Below the pieces are notes generated by a model. The model ran no database searches, was not told the DNA's origin, and saw only the letters and a list, made by a program, of their open reading frames with translations. The translations under genes were made by a program, and so were the position numbers. Positions 36,401-48,819 of a stretch of 64,000 nucleotides of DNA are shown piece after piece (the stretch's first letter is position 1; every line of letters starts with the position of its first letter). Location: contig CAIIXF020000001.1 of the NCBI GenBank assembly GCA_903813345.2, forward strand, positions 25,781,915 to 25,845,914. The letters run 5' to 3'. This DNA is from Owenia fusiformis (lineage: Eukaryota; Annelida; Polychaeta; Sabellida; Oweniidae).

Positions 36401-39400
36401 GGACATTAGTAAAGCTAGAAATGTAGATATTAAAGAAGCACATGGCAGCCATCTTGAAAAATGGGGGCCTTTACTCGTTATTTTACGATTTTTGCTGTAA
36501 CTCGAAAAGTAGTGGAGCGCACATCATATAATCTTAAGAATTTGGTAAAGATTTCACGTTTCAAATAACTTTTAAAGAGGCATTTTGTTCTCAGGATCAA
36601 AAAATTGATATTTTATACATGTATTATTCAACATCAAGGTTTTACAAGGCTTTTAAGCATATTTATTAAAATAAGTTATAAATAAATAAGTATCATCAGT
36701 TTGTGAAAATCTTTCTTTGCCCATGTTTCAAACCTGAGCTCGTTAGGGTTGGTGTCAGAACCAAATTGAAAAAAATTGTTGACATTTTGCCATCTTAATA
36801 CATGTACTATGTGTAAGTTTTATTCATGATATGTTTTACCTCCAAACCAAAGGAATGAGAAGTGAAAATCAACCCACTAGTGGTCTGCAATGTGGCATCT
36901 ATACAAGTCTTCAAATACGTTGGTTTTATTTCAGAATTCCGCCGTATGAAAGCTCCCAACAAGAAACGACTAGAGGATGATATAGAGGTACTGATGACCC
37001 AAATAAAGGAGAAAGAAAGTCAACTTGTATCCTTTTTAAGTGTTTGGTTTCATTTTTAATCTCTGGTTTTGGAAAACAATTGCTGCATGAAGTGTAATGA
37101 AGAAACAATGAAATAAAGATAATTGAGATAAAGTTCGAAAACATTGAGGTATTTTATCTATAATATTTACAAACTCTTTTACAGAGCAAATTCCAATTCC
37201 TGTTTTTAATTTTTTTTATATTTATTTTATAACTTAAGTTGTTTGGTGGATTTATTCTCATATTAGGCTTAATAACACTTGCATGAAGTAACCAAAGGGC
37301 TTGGAATAGATAATGCCAAAAGGAGGAACAAATACTGACTGATTATTTTCATCATGAGGGAGAATTTGATAAAATGTATGCTGTTTGGTGTGACTCCATG
37401 GCATTCCTGTTGTTCTTTTTGGATATTATTATTGATTAAAGAAATCATTCTAACTGAGTCACATCTCCTTAACCCAAGAACCACAGAAAGCTAACAACAG
37501 CAAATCAGACGAAAGAAATCAGGAAGAAGGCCGTAATATACGCGCTGAAAAGGAGGCCAATAATGAAAGGCGAAAGAAGAAAGATGCCGAATTACGACAA
37601 CTTGGAGTCACCATTAGATCACAGGTAAGTACAGTAAGCCAGTATGTACAGATCTATTTTCTTGAACAAAATAAAGTGTGAAGACATGCATATATTTTCT
37701 TGGCTTTTTTCTGGAGTTTGCTATTAAATTCCCTCGAAACATCATGGCATTAAGGCTCAGCTGGAAAGTAACATTTGGGTAAAAAATTGCTATACCTGCA
37801 CATGTTATTTTCTGGTACAAAATAAAGTCTGGAGGCATGTATGTATTTCCTTGCTTTTTTCAGGAAAGTATCATTACACTGACCTACTTTTAGTAAACCT
37901 GGAAACCAGGTCAATGGTAGCTCCTGTGTTGTCTGGAAACTTTGAAAGAAAATTTGGAAAAATAGAAAGTGTGAAATATCAGAATTTCCTGGAGTTCCCA
38001 TTGAACTCCTACCAGAATGATACTTTCCTGAAAAAAGCAAGAAAATTGACACATGCCTTCATACTTTATTTTGTACCAGAAAATAACATGTGCAGGTATA
38101 GCAATTTTTTACCAAAATGTTATTTTCCAGCTGTACCTGGATACATCAAAGATAATCTCTTTGTTTTGTTTTCTAGCTGGACTCTCTGGCTAAAGTGCAG
38201 GCTCAGTTGACATACAAAAGAGAAGACCGTATCAATGAGGCAATACGCAGACTGGAATACCAACTGAAAAACCAGAATTTCTCACTGAGGGAAGAAAAGA
38301 AGATTGTCAGTGAAATAGATAGTCTTAAGCGCTCAAAGAAGGCTTTGGTGTAAGAGCTATATATTTATATGCATTTATTGTTGTTCTTTAACATTTCAGC
38401 AATCAAAATTATTATATCATCCAAAATGTCAAACAGGAATAAGTGATTTTGAATTTTTTATTTCCATTTTTTCAGCCATAACAAACTTTTATCTCTGTCA
38501 GACAAGAGCTCTCTCTCTTTCTTTCGTTTGGAAAAATTCGGGAATGTATGGAAAGTTATGAATGCATTGTTGATATTGTAACTTATTCTGATGGTATTTA
38601 ATCTGGGATCCATCTTCCCCCTCTATTAACCCTTCTGATGATGCATCAAGACTGAATAACCGAAGTACAACAGCAATTTTTCAATAGAGATCCAACAAAG
38701 GATTTAATGTATATATTATTGTACATTTCAGTCAGTACACTGCTATGAAGAGAGAGTTGGATTCTCTGAGGGACAAGCAGAGAAGAATCAGGGAAGAGAT
38801 AGGGGTAAGATAATTAATTAATTATGTATCTCGTGTGTAGTGGGCATACATGTACATGTATATGCAAAACTATGATATGATAGGAAGTTCCCTTGAACTT
38901 AAATATTCATTAGTTTTAGTCAATCAATTTTCATATTACCCTTACAAATGAACATGTCCTGTATAAGGTCTATGGGGATTCTACCCGGCATAGAAGTCAC
39001 CTTTTCAAAGAAAGTTAAAATCTCAAAGTTGATAAACAATTTTTGAAACGTTATTTCTAGATGCAATTTTACATATTTTTTCACTTTGACTGAATTCTGA
39101 ATATTTAATGCTGCAACTTAAGATTATTTCTACTTGCATCTAGTCCATTAATTATCACTTGACTAGCTTTTTATTTCATTTCAGCACTACAGCAAAGCAG
39201 TGACGGGGCTGAAGAACAGGGAGGGGGCTATTAGGAACTCATTTAAAGCAATGCGAGAGCACAATGAGCAACTCAGGAAAGGTAACAATCCAACTTAAAG
39301 TATTTACCTTAATAGATTGTAAAATGGCAAAGTTAAAGGGCACATCTTTTTGATAAAGTAACAGCTTAAAAAGTTCATGATGTCAGAGAAATGTAATTTT

Positions 39401-42400
39401 GTAATGTTGATTTAGATTATACATAATACGTATTTATGAGAGTACAGTTGCTTTTAATTCTCAATTTCATTTCCGGTCTACAATTGTTTAACAAATTAAT
39501 GTGTAACAAAAGATCATGGGTCGTCTCAGATAAATATTTTGAAGTTCAATTGAATCTATCTGTTTCAGAAATCGATGCCTTATTTGATGAGAAACGAAAA
39601 ATGATTGCAGACTTCAAAAAGTATGAGAATGAATATTATAATTGCAAACGTATAACTAAGGAAGTTCAGTCAAAGAAACGAGAAGAAGAAAAACGTGCTC
39701 AATTGGCTGCCAAACAAAAGGAAATGTAAGTTTTTTTTTACATCTTTTGTAGGAAAATAACTTTTGTTATAACTACAAAATGTGAGTACTTAGTACTATA
39801 GTAAAAAATACTAAAGTGAGAGAAACACTATTAGCTCATGTTACAGGGTTCTCATCAGGAAATTTTTAGACCCCGGATTTTCAGCGGATTGAGACTACAT
39901 TTTTTGCGGTATCGCGACTACTTCTCCTCATTTGAGATCAGAGATATCCTATTCGTATACTTTTCAACATACTTCTTAAGATTATCTTGCTTTTTTAATC
40001 CCAATATTTATTTCTAAAAGGTTTCTGACTGACTATTTCTTGTTTGTATCCAGTTTTATGTATTTTCTCAAGAGTTTTACCGCAAATAATGTGACAAAAA
40101 TATAAAATTAGACTCTGGAGCAAGAGGGTTTTAAGACAATAGACTCTGGAGAATCTCCGGAGTCTAAAAGCCTAATGAGAACCCTGTGTTATATGTAGGT
40201 CACATAATAAGTATTTAAAGACATAACTTTAATGTTTTGTTCCAGTGCTGAAATAGAAGCCCTAAGGGAGCCCTATGAGCAGGAGAAACAACTATGTACA
40301 ACTTTGATAGTTTATTTACAACGGTTTCTGTCTCAGGAGACAACGCAGGACAACCAACAAGATACTCCCTCAACACCAGGTTAGTACAGACCCACCACTC
40401 TTGTTTGGTCAACTTTATTTCTCTTGACAATATGTTAGTACACAACCACCACTCTTGTTTGGTCAACTTTATATCTCTTGACAATATGTTAGTACACATT
40501 ACACAACCACCACTCTTGTTTGGTCAACTTTATTTCTCTTGACAATATGTTAGTAAACAACCACCACTCTTGTTTGGTCAACTTTATATCTCTTGACAAT
40601 ATGTTAGTAAACAACTACCACTCTTGTTTGGTCAACTTTATATCTCCGAATCTTGACAATATGTTAGTACACAACCACCACTGTTGTTTGGTCAACTTTA
40701 TTTCTCTTGACAGTATGTTAGTACACAACCGCCACTCTTGTTTGGTCAACTTTATTTCTGATGACAATATGTTTGTACACAACCACCACTCTTGTTTGGT
40801 CAACTTTATATCTCTTGACAATATGTTTGTACACAACCACCACTCTTGTTTGGTCAACTTTATATCTCTTGACAATATGTTTGTACACAACAACCACTCT
40901 TGTTTGGTCAACTTTATATCTCTTGACAATATGTTTGTACACAACCACCACTCTTGTTTGGTCAACTTTATATCTATTGACAATATGTTAGTGTTCTACA
41001 TTCACCCAGTGTGAAAACAAATCATATTTTATAGCTAGTAAATGCATTCAACTCTTGTGACACATTTTACTCTGTTTGAATTAATTTTCTTTCCCATTTT
41101 AATTAATTGTAAAACTGAGTCATTGTTGAACATTTGTGTACACAAAGAGCAAAATAATTGTTATTCATTAGGACTTTGCTTTCAAAATGGTAACCATGTC
41201 AGCCATCATGCTGAAGAAAATATTTGTTGTTGATCCAGATGCAGTAAAGGCAGTTGAAAAGGAGGCTGGTATGTTTGTGTTGCGTAGGAAGAAAAGTGAT
41301 GAAGATGATGTGTTCTGGGGAGCTGGACGTGGCAAAGCTGGCAAACGAAACAAGAAAGACAAGAAAAAGATAAGTGTGGTATGTGTCTTGTATGAATTTT
41401 CAAGGTAGTTCTGCAATTTTAAAAAAAGTTGAAAATATATTTCTAGGAAAATTTCATTTTACCATTCAAACAAAAGATTCTGACTTTGAATGTATTCAAT
41501 TTAAAAAAATTATCTTTATGTGGATCTATCTACCTTAAAGTAATTGTGTGTGCATTTGGGGAAATTTCTTTTACTTACTCGCTTTGATTTCAAAGACACT
41601 GTCTAGATTTCAGATCATTCCACGACTGAAACAATATACTTTAATTTCTTTGAAAATGTATGTTTAATAATAGAACACTTGATCATTCCAGCCAAAGCAT
41701 ATTCAGCACAGTCCAGAGATATTTGCTCAGTTTGATGCATTGAACCTCACAGCTCCATCGACCATGACTGAAGTACAGATCTCAATTGAACAGTTACAAG
41801 CCAGAAAGGTCAGTTGCAAATTTTGCAAATAAGTGGATTTATGAATAGAAAGGAAATGTAAATAATCAAACATTATCATTAACTGTTTTTTGTAAACATA
41901 GTTTATTCTATATACAAATGCATATGTATTTGAACATTTCTCTTCCTTTGTTGATTGGTTGCAGTGCTTATTCCAATATTAGCCGGTCTGTATCAAATGT
42001 TTCCAGTTATTTTGTGTGCTCAGGTAGAACATTAGATACACAAATACATGAATATTGCTCAACACACATTTTGTATGTTGATATTGTTGTAAAATACTTG
42101 CAGGCATATTACCAGAATGCTCCAGCTATTGTGCCATCACAATTCTCCCCAACAAGTCAGGTGTCTACTGATTGGACAATCAGTGAAGCAACATCGCACA
42201 CTGGAAGTCTTGTTAGCGTAACTACACTAGATAGCACAACATCTGATGGTTCCGTCATCTCAGACGTCGACCTAGAGTCAACTCTCAAACAGCAGGACTT
42301 TCAAAATATTTTGGTAAGTGAAACTATAGACGATGCTGTGGAAGAAAGGTCCATATCCCCTATTGAAAAAGACATTAATAAAGATAATGTCGGAAAAGGC

Positions 42401-42871
42401 ACCACAGAGGGACCAGGTGTTAATATGGAGAAGGTTCCAAGTACAACTCTTGTCATGCGGAGTATAAGTAGTGAGAATGATGGATCAAGTATATGTAGCC
42501 TTGACAACCATGTTAACAATGCCCATGATGCAACAGACACTGAGGAATCAGGTATCGAGCTAGATGAATTCACGCACGATCTACCCAAAACTAATAAACA
42601 ATGTCCCAGAGATAAACTAAAATTGCATATACTTAAAGACAGTAATACTATCAACAACGCACATGCAGGAAATGAAGTGGATGCTGATAGTGCATTAAAT
42701 AATATGAACAACTGTAATGGCTATATAGATGATGCTGAAAACAAGGATGATATAGCTGATACCTGTAATAAAGACACTGTAGCCAATGAGAAAGTGACTC
42801 AATGTGAAGATTCTAGTGATAAGTTTGACACAGAGAATCTTGTTAATGGTGATGTTGTTGAGGAGTCATAG
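33408..42871 (+). CDS. Bfr1-like coiled-coil protein
   Basis: Metazoan relative of yeast Bfr1, an mRNP/polysome-associated coiled-coil protein. Eleven exons: 33408-33474, 36935-37026, 37487-37624, 38177-38349, 38732-38804, 39185-39281, 39569-39725, 40246-40379, 41203-41378, 41692-41808, 42104-42871. They total 1992 nt (663 aa). Residues about 23-310 are a Lys/Glu/Arg-rich coiled coil with KKRLEDDIEVLMTQI, QLKNQNFSLREEKKIVSEI and LFDEKRKMIADFKKYENEYY. After it comes DDVFWGAGRGKAGKRNKKDKKK, like the KSKKYKKKNQQK basic block of Bfr1. Then follows a helical module (FAQFDALNLTAPSTMTEVQI) matching LAELDVTVPINSDDVKI of yeast. The last 250 residues are acidic, Asn/Ser/Thr-rich and probably disordered; yeast lacks this tail. 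Phase requires the exon-9 acceptor at 41202 rather than the nearer-looking TTAG at 41171. The role in this animal is inferred. Confidence 0.8.
33879..34788. mobile_element. hAT-like element in intron 1 of the Bfr1-like gene
   Basis: The ends TAGGGCCGTGCC and GGCACAGCCCTA are inverted with one mismatch. Inside, CCGAACCG and TTCCGGTTCCGATTCCGAAC motifs recur near both ends. No 8-bp duplication is visible in the flanks, which may have decayed. It contains a copy of the ATGTTGCATTCTGGGACCC motif at about 34403. Confidence 0.6.
35115..35295. repeat. Copy 2 of the roughly 175-bp dispersed repeat
   Basis: Homologous to 30060-30240 in the same orientation; see that entry for the shared blocks. It lies in intron 1 of the Bfr1-like gene. 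The remainder of that intron, 35296-36183, shows no exon. Confidence 0.55.
36184..36520 (-). mobile_element. Truncated pearl-like element without its microsatellite
   Basis: In reverse orientation this matches the 3' portions of the elements at 51079-52246 and 61549-62837. It begins ATTATCCCATCGAAC and continues through ACTCAAATACCGTTGGCC, ATACCCTATGGGGGTAGAAG and AATGGCGGCCATTTTAGTGC. Relative to those copies, the ACGG microsatellite and its flanks are missing cleanly between GGAGGG and ATAACTC. The element ends near the AAAAGTAGTGGAGCG core motif. Confidence 0.7.
40380..40995 (+). repeat. 54-bp minisatellite, 11 units, in a Bfr1-like intron
   Basis: CTCTTGTTTGGTCAACTTTA recurs (CTGTTG in one unit) at 40398, 40452, 40513, 40567, 40621, 40681, 40735, 40789, 40843, 40897 and 40951. 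The period is 54 bp, apart from two units with 6-7 extra bases. The array begins at the donor of exon 8 (CCAG/GTTAGTACA), and several later units repeat TGTTAGTACACAAC or TGTTTGTACACAAC. Because 54 is a multiple of three, stop-free frames run on both strands, but these are not proteins. Confidence 0.9.
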
Positions 42872-43349
42872 CGTAAAGCTCATTCTATGTCTCACTAATT
42901 TTAGTGGCTTGTTTGAAATACTGTATGAGGGGGGACTGTAACAAATATATCAAGGACCTATTAATTGAACTGTTTTTTTAGTTAAAAAAACAAGCCATTA
43001 CATAATCAAAATATTGATCTGCCATTTTGAATTATAATCAACCAACACCAATTGGTATTCACTTCTAATGTAACAATTCATTACTTCAGGGAATTGGCGC
43101 ACATCGCACACATCAATGAATTATATTCCGATTTATCTAATAACATGTACCCTTAACACACAAATTTTATGTAACTCCAAATCATCTGGTGATATTCACA
43201 GGACCTCCTCTTATTAAGAACAATATTCAATAACTAACTCTCATTCTCAGATATTCTGAAATTTAAAAAATCATGACAGCCTGCAATGTGCACCATGAAT
43301 AGACATTGGTACATATCTCTTTTCAAGCTTAAATGAAGGACCCACGGTC

Positions 43350-44330
43350 CTATGCTCACACAGTTTGGAACCTTCAGAGGAATTTATATCCTGACTTTCA
43401 AACAAAAATATTGATTTGGATTTGTAGTCTCGAACTTTGAGAAACTTAGATAGCATAGTTATGTGACCTAGTTTGATGACCTTTGACCTTGAAAATTTTA
43501 CTTATTCAGAGCTCAGTAAGGTCTTTTGTGATTAAGCTGACCAAAATTTACATCAAAAAATCAATTTGAAAAATCAACTTTTTTGACCTTTCGAAGGTCA
43601 CTGAAGGTCAAGTAAAGGTGAAATCCTAAAACTAATGTCAGATTTGAACTCCTGGCAACTTGTAGATGATTTTCAAAAAAAAATTTGGTCAAATTGAAGC
43701 AAGTTGAAAAATAACTTATTTTTACTGTTTTTTGACGTCAAATATTTCAAAAACGGTAAAAATTTGATGCTGACATATATCGAGAAATATGTAGGGAATG
43801 CTTAAATCTATTAATGATGTAATTTATTGCAGGAAATGATCAAGTATAAGGCAAACTTTAAGAATCTTGTCAATCACAAAACCTGCCATTGACTTTATAC
43901 ATGAGAAAGTTTCCTGAAAATGACTAGTTTTTTTCAAATTTTATAGAGTAAGCACCAAAAACCGTAATTCCAAGAGCTTTGAAATCTTCAGAGGACATAG
44001 GTTGCATATACACCAACTACTAAAAGTTATTTGAAAGTTCTACTTCAACAAAGTGTCTAGTATTTACAGAAAATTTGAATTTTTGACGTCAAAATCCGCA
44101 ATTTCTCGGAAACCGGGCGAACTTGGGAAATCATGATGATAGGTCAAATAGGCATTATGGATATGCATAAAATGAATGTGGATATGACTCAATCCGAATA
44201 GCAGTTTTAATTTGTGCAGCCAATGGTGACGGACGGACGGACCAACGGACGGACGGACGGACGGACCAACGGACGGACGGACGGACGCCTGGTCAATCCC
44301 ATAGGCTCACTGTGTGAGCCAAAAATTGCT
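43350..44330. mobile_element. Interspersed repeat with GGTCA units and ACGG microsatellite
   Basis: CCTATGCTCACACAG near 43353 is matched in inverted orientation by the CATAGGCTCACTGTGTGAGC end near 44305. Inside are CGAAGGTCACTGAAGGTCA and AGTCAGATTTGAACTCCTGG units homologous to 13607-14070. An (ACGG)n array with two CCAACGG interruptions lies at 44228-44287. The layout (tandem core, then ACGG array, then end) resembles pearl-like elements but the sequence is a different family. Confidence 0.55.
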
Positions 44331-45574
44331 CACCTAATTAACAGCATGAAAATTTTTGATTTTTAAAGGTGATTAATTCACTTTTATAATCCATCTTAAG
44401 TATTTTGTACTGTACAATATACATTAATAAAAAGGAGGGTTTGTATGAAAGTCTATCTGATGAAGTTATAGGTTGTTCTGCTTTTGAAATTTGTTAGAGT
44501 ATTTTAGGATCAGGCTAAGAGACGGAGCAACTGAATTGTTTTTGAATAAACAAACCGGAAAATATGCTTTTAAATAATTTGGCTTATATGTGTGTACATA
44601 TACACATATGTATATTGTATATTGATGTATTGATCCAAAACAGTTGTACAGTAGAATGGATATATTTATATATAAGAAAGAATCAATGCAGTACTTAACC
44701 AAATATTAATACAATGCATGCATTCTCGAATAATGTTCAGTTAGAGTAATTTGAATGCACAATAAATCTTATTCTTAATATATACTGCATTTAATCGGAT
44801 ATTGTATGTTAGTCACTATATTATTGCAGACTTTAAAAGGTGTATACAGAAGATGCACAAATTTATAGACTCGTTGTACATTACATACACATTAGGGATC
44901 CACAAAATATTCTTCATTTCAGTCTATTGTGGGTTCCCTAATACACATTTAAAGGCCTTGTGTGTATTTATATAAATACCTCATAGTCATTTTGTCTGAA
45001 TATCTGACTGGAGTGATAAATACAACAGCAAAGGTCATACCCAGGGAGAGATTGTATATTTGGGTGTTTGTAGGGGAAAATATTATATCCTGAAGGGGAA
45101 CCATGATATATAACCCCCAAGCAGAGAATTAGCCTTCATCATATGGAGAGGATGAACTATTCATTGTAATTCACACTTGCATTTATTTTCCATTTACATT
45201 TATAATAGTAAATATATATATGTACTGTATGAAATGGTGTCTTAGTATTTGCAATCATTGTAATTTCACTAATCTGTCTATTCATAAAAACATGTTGGTG
45301 AATTTGAAAATGATGAAATGACAAGACCCCATGTTATACAATATGTGTGATATATCAGATCTTTAATCTACTTCATGCTTATAGGGATATTTGGAAACAG
45401 GAGCAATTAAATGTAGAGACTCTATGTATCTGTGGTTTTAGTGTATGCTGAGAATTTTCATAGTAGATATATTGATGATATTATACTATATTTAAGCAGA
45501 TAATTGATTGCAGTAGAGTAGCTTGTATACAAATGTGAATATAGGATAATGGAGTGATCTCACAAGCTGGATTA

Positions 45575-45725
45575 AGTGCTCACAAGTTGAATTGAGTGCT
45601 TATAAGCTGAATTGAGTGCTTACAAGCTAAATTGAGTGTTCATAAGCTGAATTGAGTGTTTATAAGCTGAATTGAGTGTTTATAAGCTGAATTGAGTGCT
45701 TATAAACAGAATTGAGTGCTGTACG
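45575..45725 (+). repeat. 20-bp tandem repeat, about 7-8 copies
   Basis: Unit GCTGAATTGAGTGCTTATAA with variants (GTGTTTATAA, GTGTTCATAA). It lies in the possible 3' UTR of the Bfr1-like gene. Confidence 0.8.
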
Positions 45726-47953
45726 CAGTTGAGTATTTTATAAAATTTTATTGCACTCAACTGGAGTCCAAAAATTAGAATTTCGTACCACTTTGCATAT
45801 TTGTTTGTGTATTACTTAGGAAAGAATTTTTACTCAGTTCCAAAACACAAAGTTTAACTCATTTGAGAAATCATTGTGGGATCTGCATAATATATTTTTT
45901 GGTCATAACTACTGCTTTTTTAACGAATTGATCTCTTGCTGAAACAAGTATTACTTGATAATTGATTGTCAATCATGGTATTCAGAGTTAGATATGTTGT
46001 TTTAGAGCATTTCAAATATTTTCTTACATACCCCTAGATTACAGTTTCACTTATTTTTTCACTTGGTTTAGGTTTTTTAAACATCTACGATTCTAGCAAA
46101 TAATGAATGTGATATTCATGATTGTTTTTGAATGTCCATATTTGGAGAGAAATTTAATCGATTAAACATTAACTATTGACTCAATTGATAACATTGATAC
46201 ATAGAATTATGATTACCTTGATGTGTTTGTTTGTTGTCATACAATCTTAGACAATGCATGTTATCCCCATGCAGCTTTGTGTTCATTGTAATTTTTGTAT
46301 ATCTTAGTCTAATCTCTGTTGTTACCACAAATCACTTTTTCCACATATGAATTTTAGAATTGTTTTGAAGCCCCAAATTGCAGTGGGCTTTGTAACAGAT
46401 ATGTCCTTTGTATTATGAAGATATGTGCACTCATGCATATGCATGTACGAGTGTAAAATGTGTGTTTTAGTCATATTAGCTTTTTTGTTGGGTGTTATGA
46501 TCGGCAAATAAAAGATGAATATCATTTTTCCCAAAACAGATTGTAGATTGTGGAGTATGAGAAACAGATCCTGAGCATTAAGGATTTTGAGACCCTAAGA
46601 ACTGAGACACATCCGTGTTCAATATAGTGTCCTGAAGCTTTATAGCCTATTGTGTTTATACAATGTGAAAATCTTCGCTTGTGAGCCTTTACAGAACAAA
46701 GTTCTGTTCCCATAAGGGGCGCTCACAATTGAAAGCAGTATGCATCAAGAAATTGTATTTCCTTACACATGCCATATATTCTGAAGTTCTACTCCTATCT
46801 GACATGCATTTATCATGTATTTTCTTACATTTGTTTTTATGAAGCTCTGTCTTACTTTACTATAGATTGTTTCACAAATCCTAATATTGAGATTTTTGCA
46901 TTTTATAATCTTTTAGCTATGACTGTAAGCATAGTATGCATGTAATGCATGTTAACCTTTTAATCAGTGATTGGATCAAAGGTTTCAATAAAGTAATTTT
47001 AGTGTGTGTTTAATGCTTGAAATCCTAATCAGGAATTCAGCATTACCAATCATGTATTAATTGCAATTTAGTATGAACACTGTACAATGAATCCTTGTTA
47101 CCTTCATTTTAGAATGTTCATGTCACTATGAAACCTCAGAAATTCTCAGTGAAGATGAATGTAGGGTGAAAATATGAATTTTAATAGAATATTGAGCATT
47201 GAAATGAAGTCTATTAAAATAGATGGAAGCTCAGTCAAATTCACCTTATGTAAATGTATATATTATTGATAATTAATAGTCTATTTAAAAAATAAATGAA
47301 TGATATAAAAATGTTAAGATTATTGTTGTTTAATCGAAAATGATATACTCTGCTTGGAATATCTGGCTTTTTACTACAGGTGTATAATACAGGGTTGTAA
47401 AAAACTTTTGTGAGTTAAAAAGATTACTCCCTCATATTTGACACATTTATACATCATTCAATTTTCTGCCACCCTACCATATCTCATGACCATCAGACTG
47501 ATTGTCACAATGTTTCAGCACTTTGAACAACATGCTTCAGGTTTGGCCATCATCATACTGTTGGCAAACCTGTTCATTTGTCAAAGACCCGAATGCATTC
47601 CTCGGCAGGTATGGCCTGAATGACACAGATGATCTCACTTTTGAGGTGTGCAATTGTCCTGAGGTTACCTTTGCTTGATACTGAACAGTGAAATTAACCA
47701 AGGGAGCTTGCTCTTTAAGTACTCAGGTTTATTGTATGACCTGTAAAATGAAGCCCTCTGATTGGTCAGTCCTTGTGCTGTACCAATCAGTATTACTATG
47801 AGATTGTCCCCATTGATCATCTCAGTAGCAATACAGAAACTATTGGTACAGAGAGGACAATCTCAGTAGCAATAGAGAACACAGAATATTTCCTAGGGAT
47901 AATCTTCTTAGTAAAATGTATTGGCCTAAGATCACATGATAAAAACGTTAAAG

Positions 47954-48077
47954 AATGATTTAAAGTGCAATACAGATATATTCTGGTCTCGATATTCTGT
48001 ATTGGCAGTCAACTTTGTCTCGTTCCAAAACAGAATTTCTCGAGCAGAATATATCCTGTATTGCACTTCAAATCATT
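47954..48077. repeat. Hairpin with about 45-bp arms
   Basis: AATGATTTAAAGTGCAATAC followed by AGATATATTCTG pairs with CAGAATATATCCTGTATTGC followed by ACTTCAAATCATT. There are a few bulges and a loop of about 35 nt. It could be a miniature foldback element or a hairpin RNA source. It lies about 750 bp past the MSH6 stop. Confidence 0.6.
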
Positions 48078-48819
48078 AAATAACTTAAAATTTTTTTGGG
48101 TAAATGGCAAAATTACAAAAATATTGACCTTTTTGTACTTGTACCTTTTTAATTGAGCCACTCTGTATATAGCAAAACAATTCTGGTATCTTGTGTGTAC
48201 TTGTCAGTTATTTTCAAAATAGCTTTCAAAAACTTTTTAAGTTTTTAGATCATGACCATGCCTTGATTTTCTTACACATAATTCAATTTTTCAAATCAAA
48301 GTGTCTACAAATACTAACAAAACTATTTTAATCAATTTCCTATAAAAAATAGTTGTATATTTTATCTAAATGTTAAAAGCTGAACACTTGAAATGGTGGT
48401 GAGTTTACAATTCTTCCTTTAATCATAACATAACAAACACTTGTTAAAGCAAATGACAACTGCATTTGCGCATGTCCAATATTTCATACATGATCTATAG
48501 AACTATGTATCTTCCAGACATGATTAAAATAACATCCTTAATATAATTGCAGTCTCAAGATTGGCAATTCTGCCTTGTCGGCAATATCCAGATTTAGCAT
48601 AAGTGACAGCCCCTAGGATAAGGCTATAATAGACTGATATTTACAAACTAAATCAACTGCATGATATATATATTTTTTGTAGAATATCTACTGTAGCGTT
48701 CCTATAGACTATCGACTATCATGTTGCCATAGTTGTATACAATACATTGTTAGACAAGTATGTAAGCTTTGTTTACAATATCCACAATACTGCTCCTATG
48801 GTTTTATGTAGAGTATCCT

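Larger units (their letters stand above)
42872..47953 (+). other. 3' flank between Bfr1-like gene and MSH6
   Basis: The two genes converge here. AATAAA-type hexamers occur near 44761, 46506 and 46988. The last is followed by TTTTAGTGTGTGTTT, which looks like a cleavage signal with a GU-rich element. A 3' UTR of up to 4 kb is therefore possible but unproven. The interval also holds the 43350-44330 repeat and the 45575-45725 tandem repeat. Confidence 0.35.

Noticed and set aside
40398-40970. Regularly spaced repeats suggestive of a CRISPR array
   Set aside because: The whole 54-bp unit is repeated, with no unique spacers, and the context is a eukaryotic intron.
40215-41014. Long overlapping open frames on both strands encoding 18-residue repeats
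   Set aside because: They are by-products of the 54-bp minisatellite, whose period is a multiple of three. They lie in an intron and look like no known repeat protein.
41172-41202. TTAG acceptor at 41170-41171 as start of Bfr1-like exon 9
   Set aside because: It would break the frame from exon 8, which ends at phase 1. The acceptor at 41201-41202 keeps frame over the full 1992-nt CDS.
42301-42711. Minus-strand 136-codon frame
   Set aside because: Antisense shadow of the last exon of the Bfr1-like gene.
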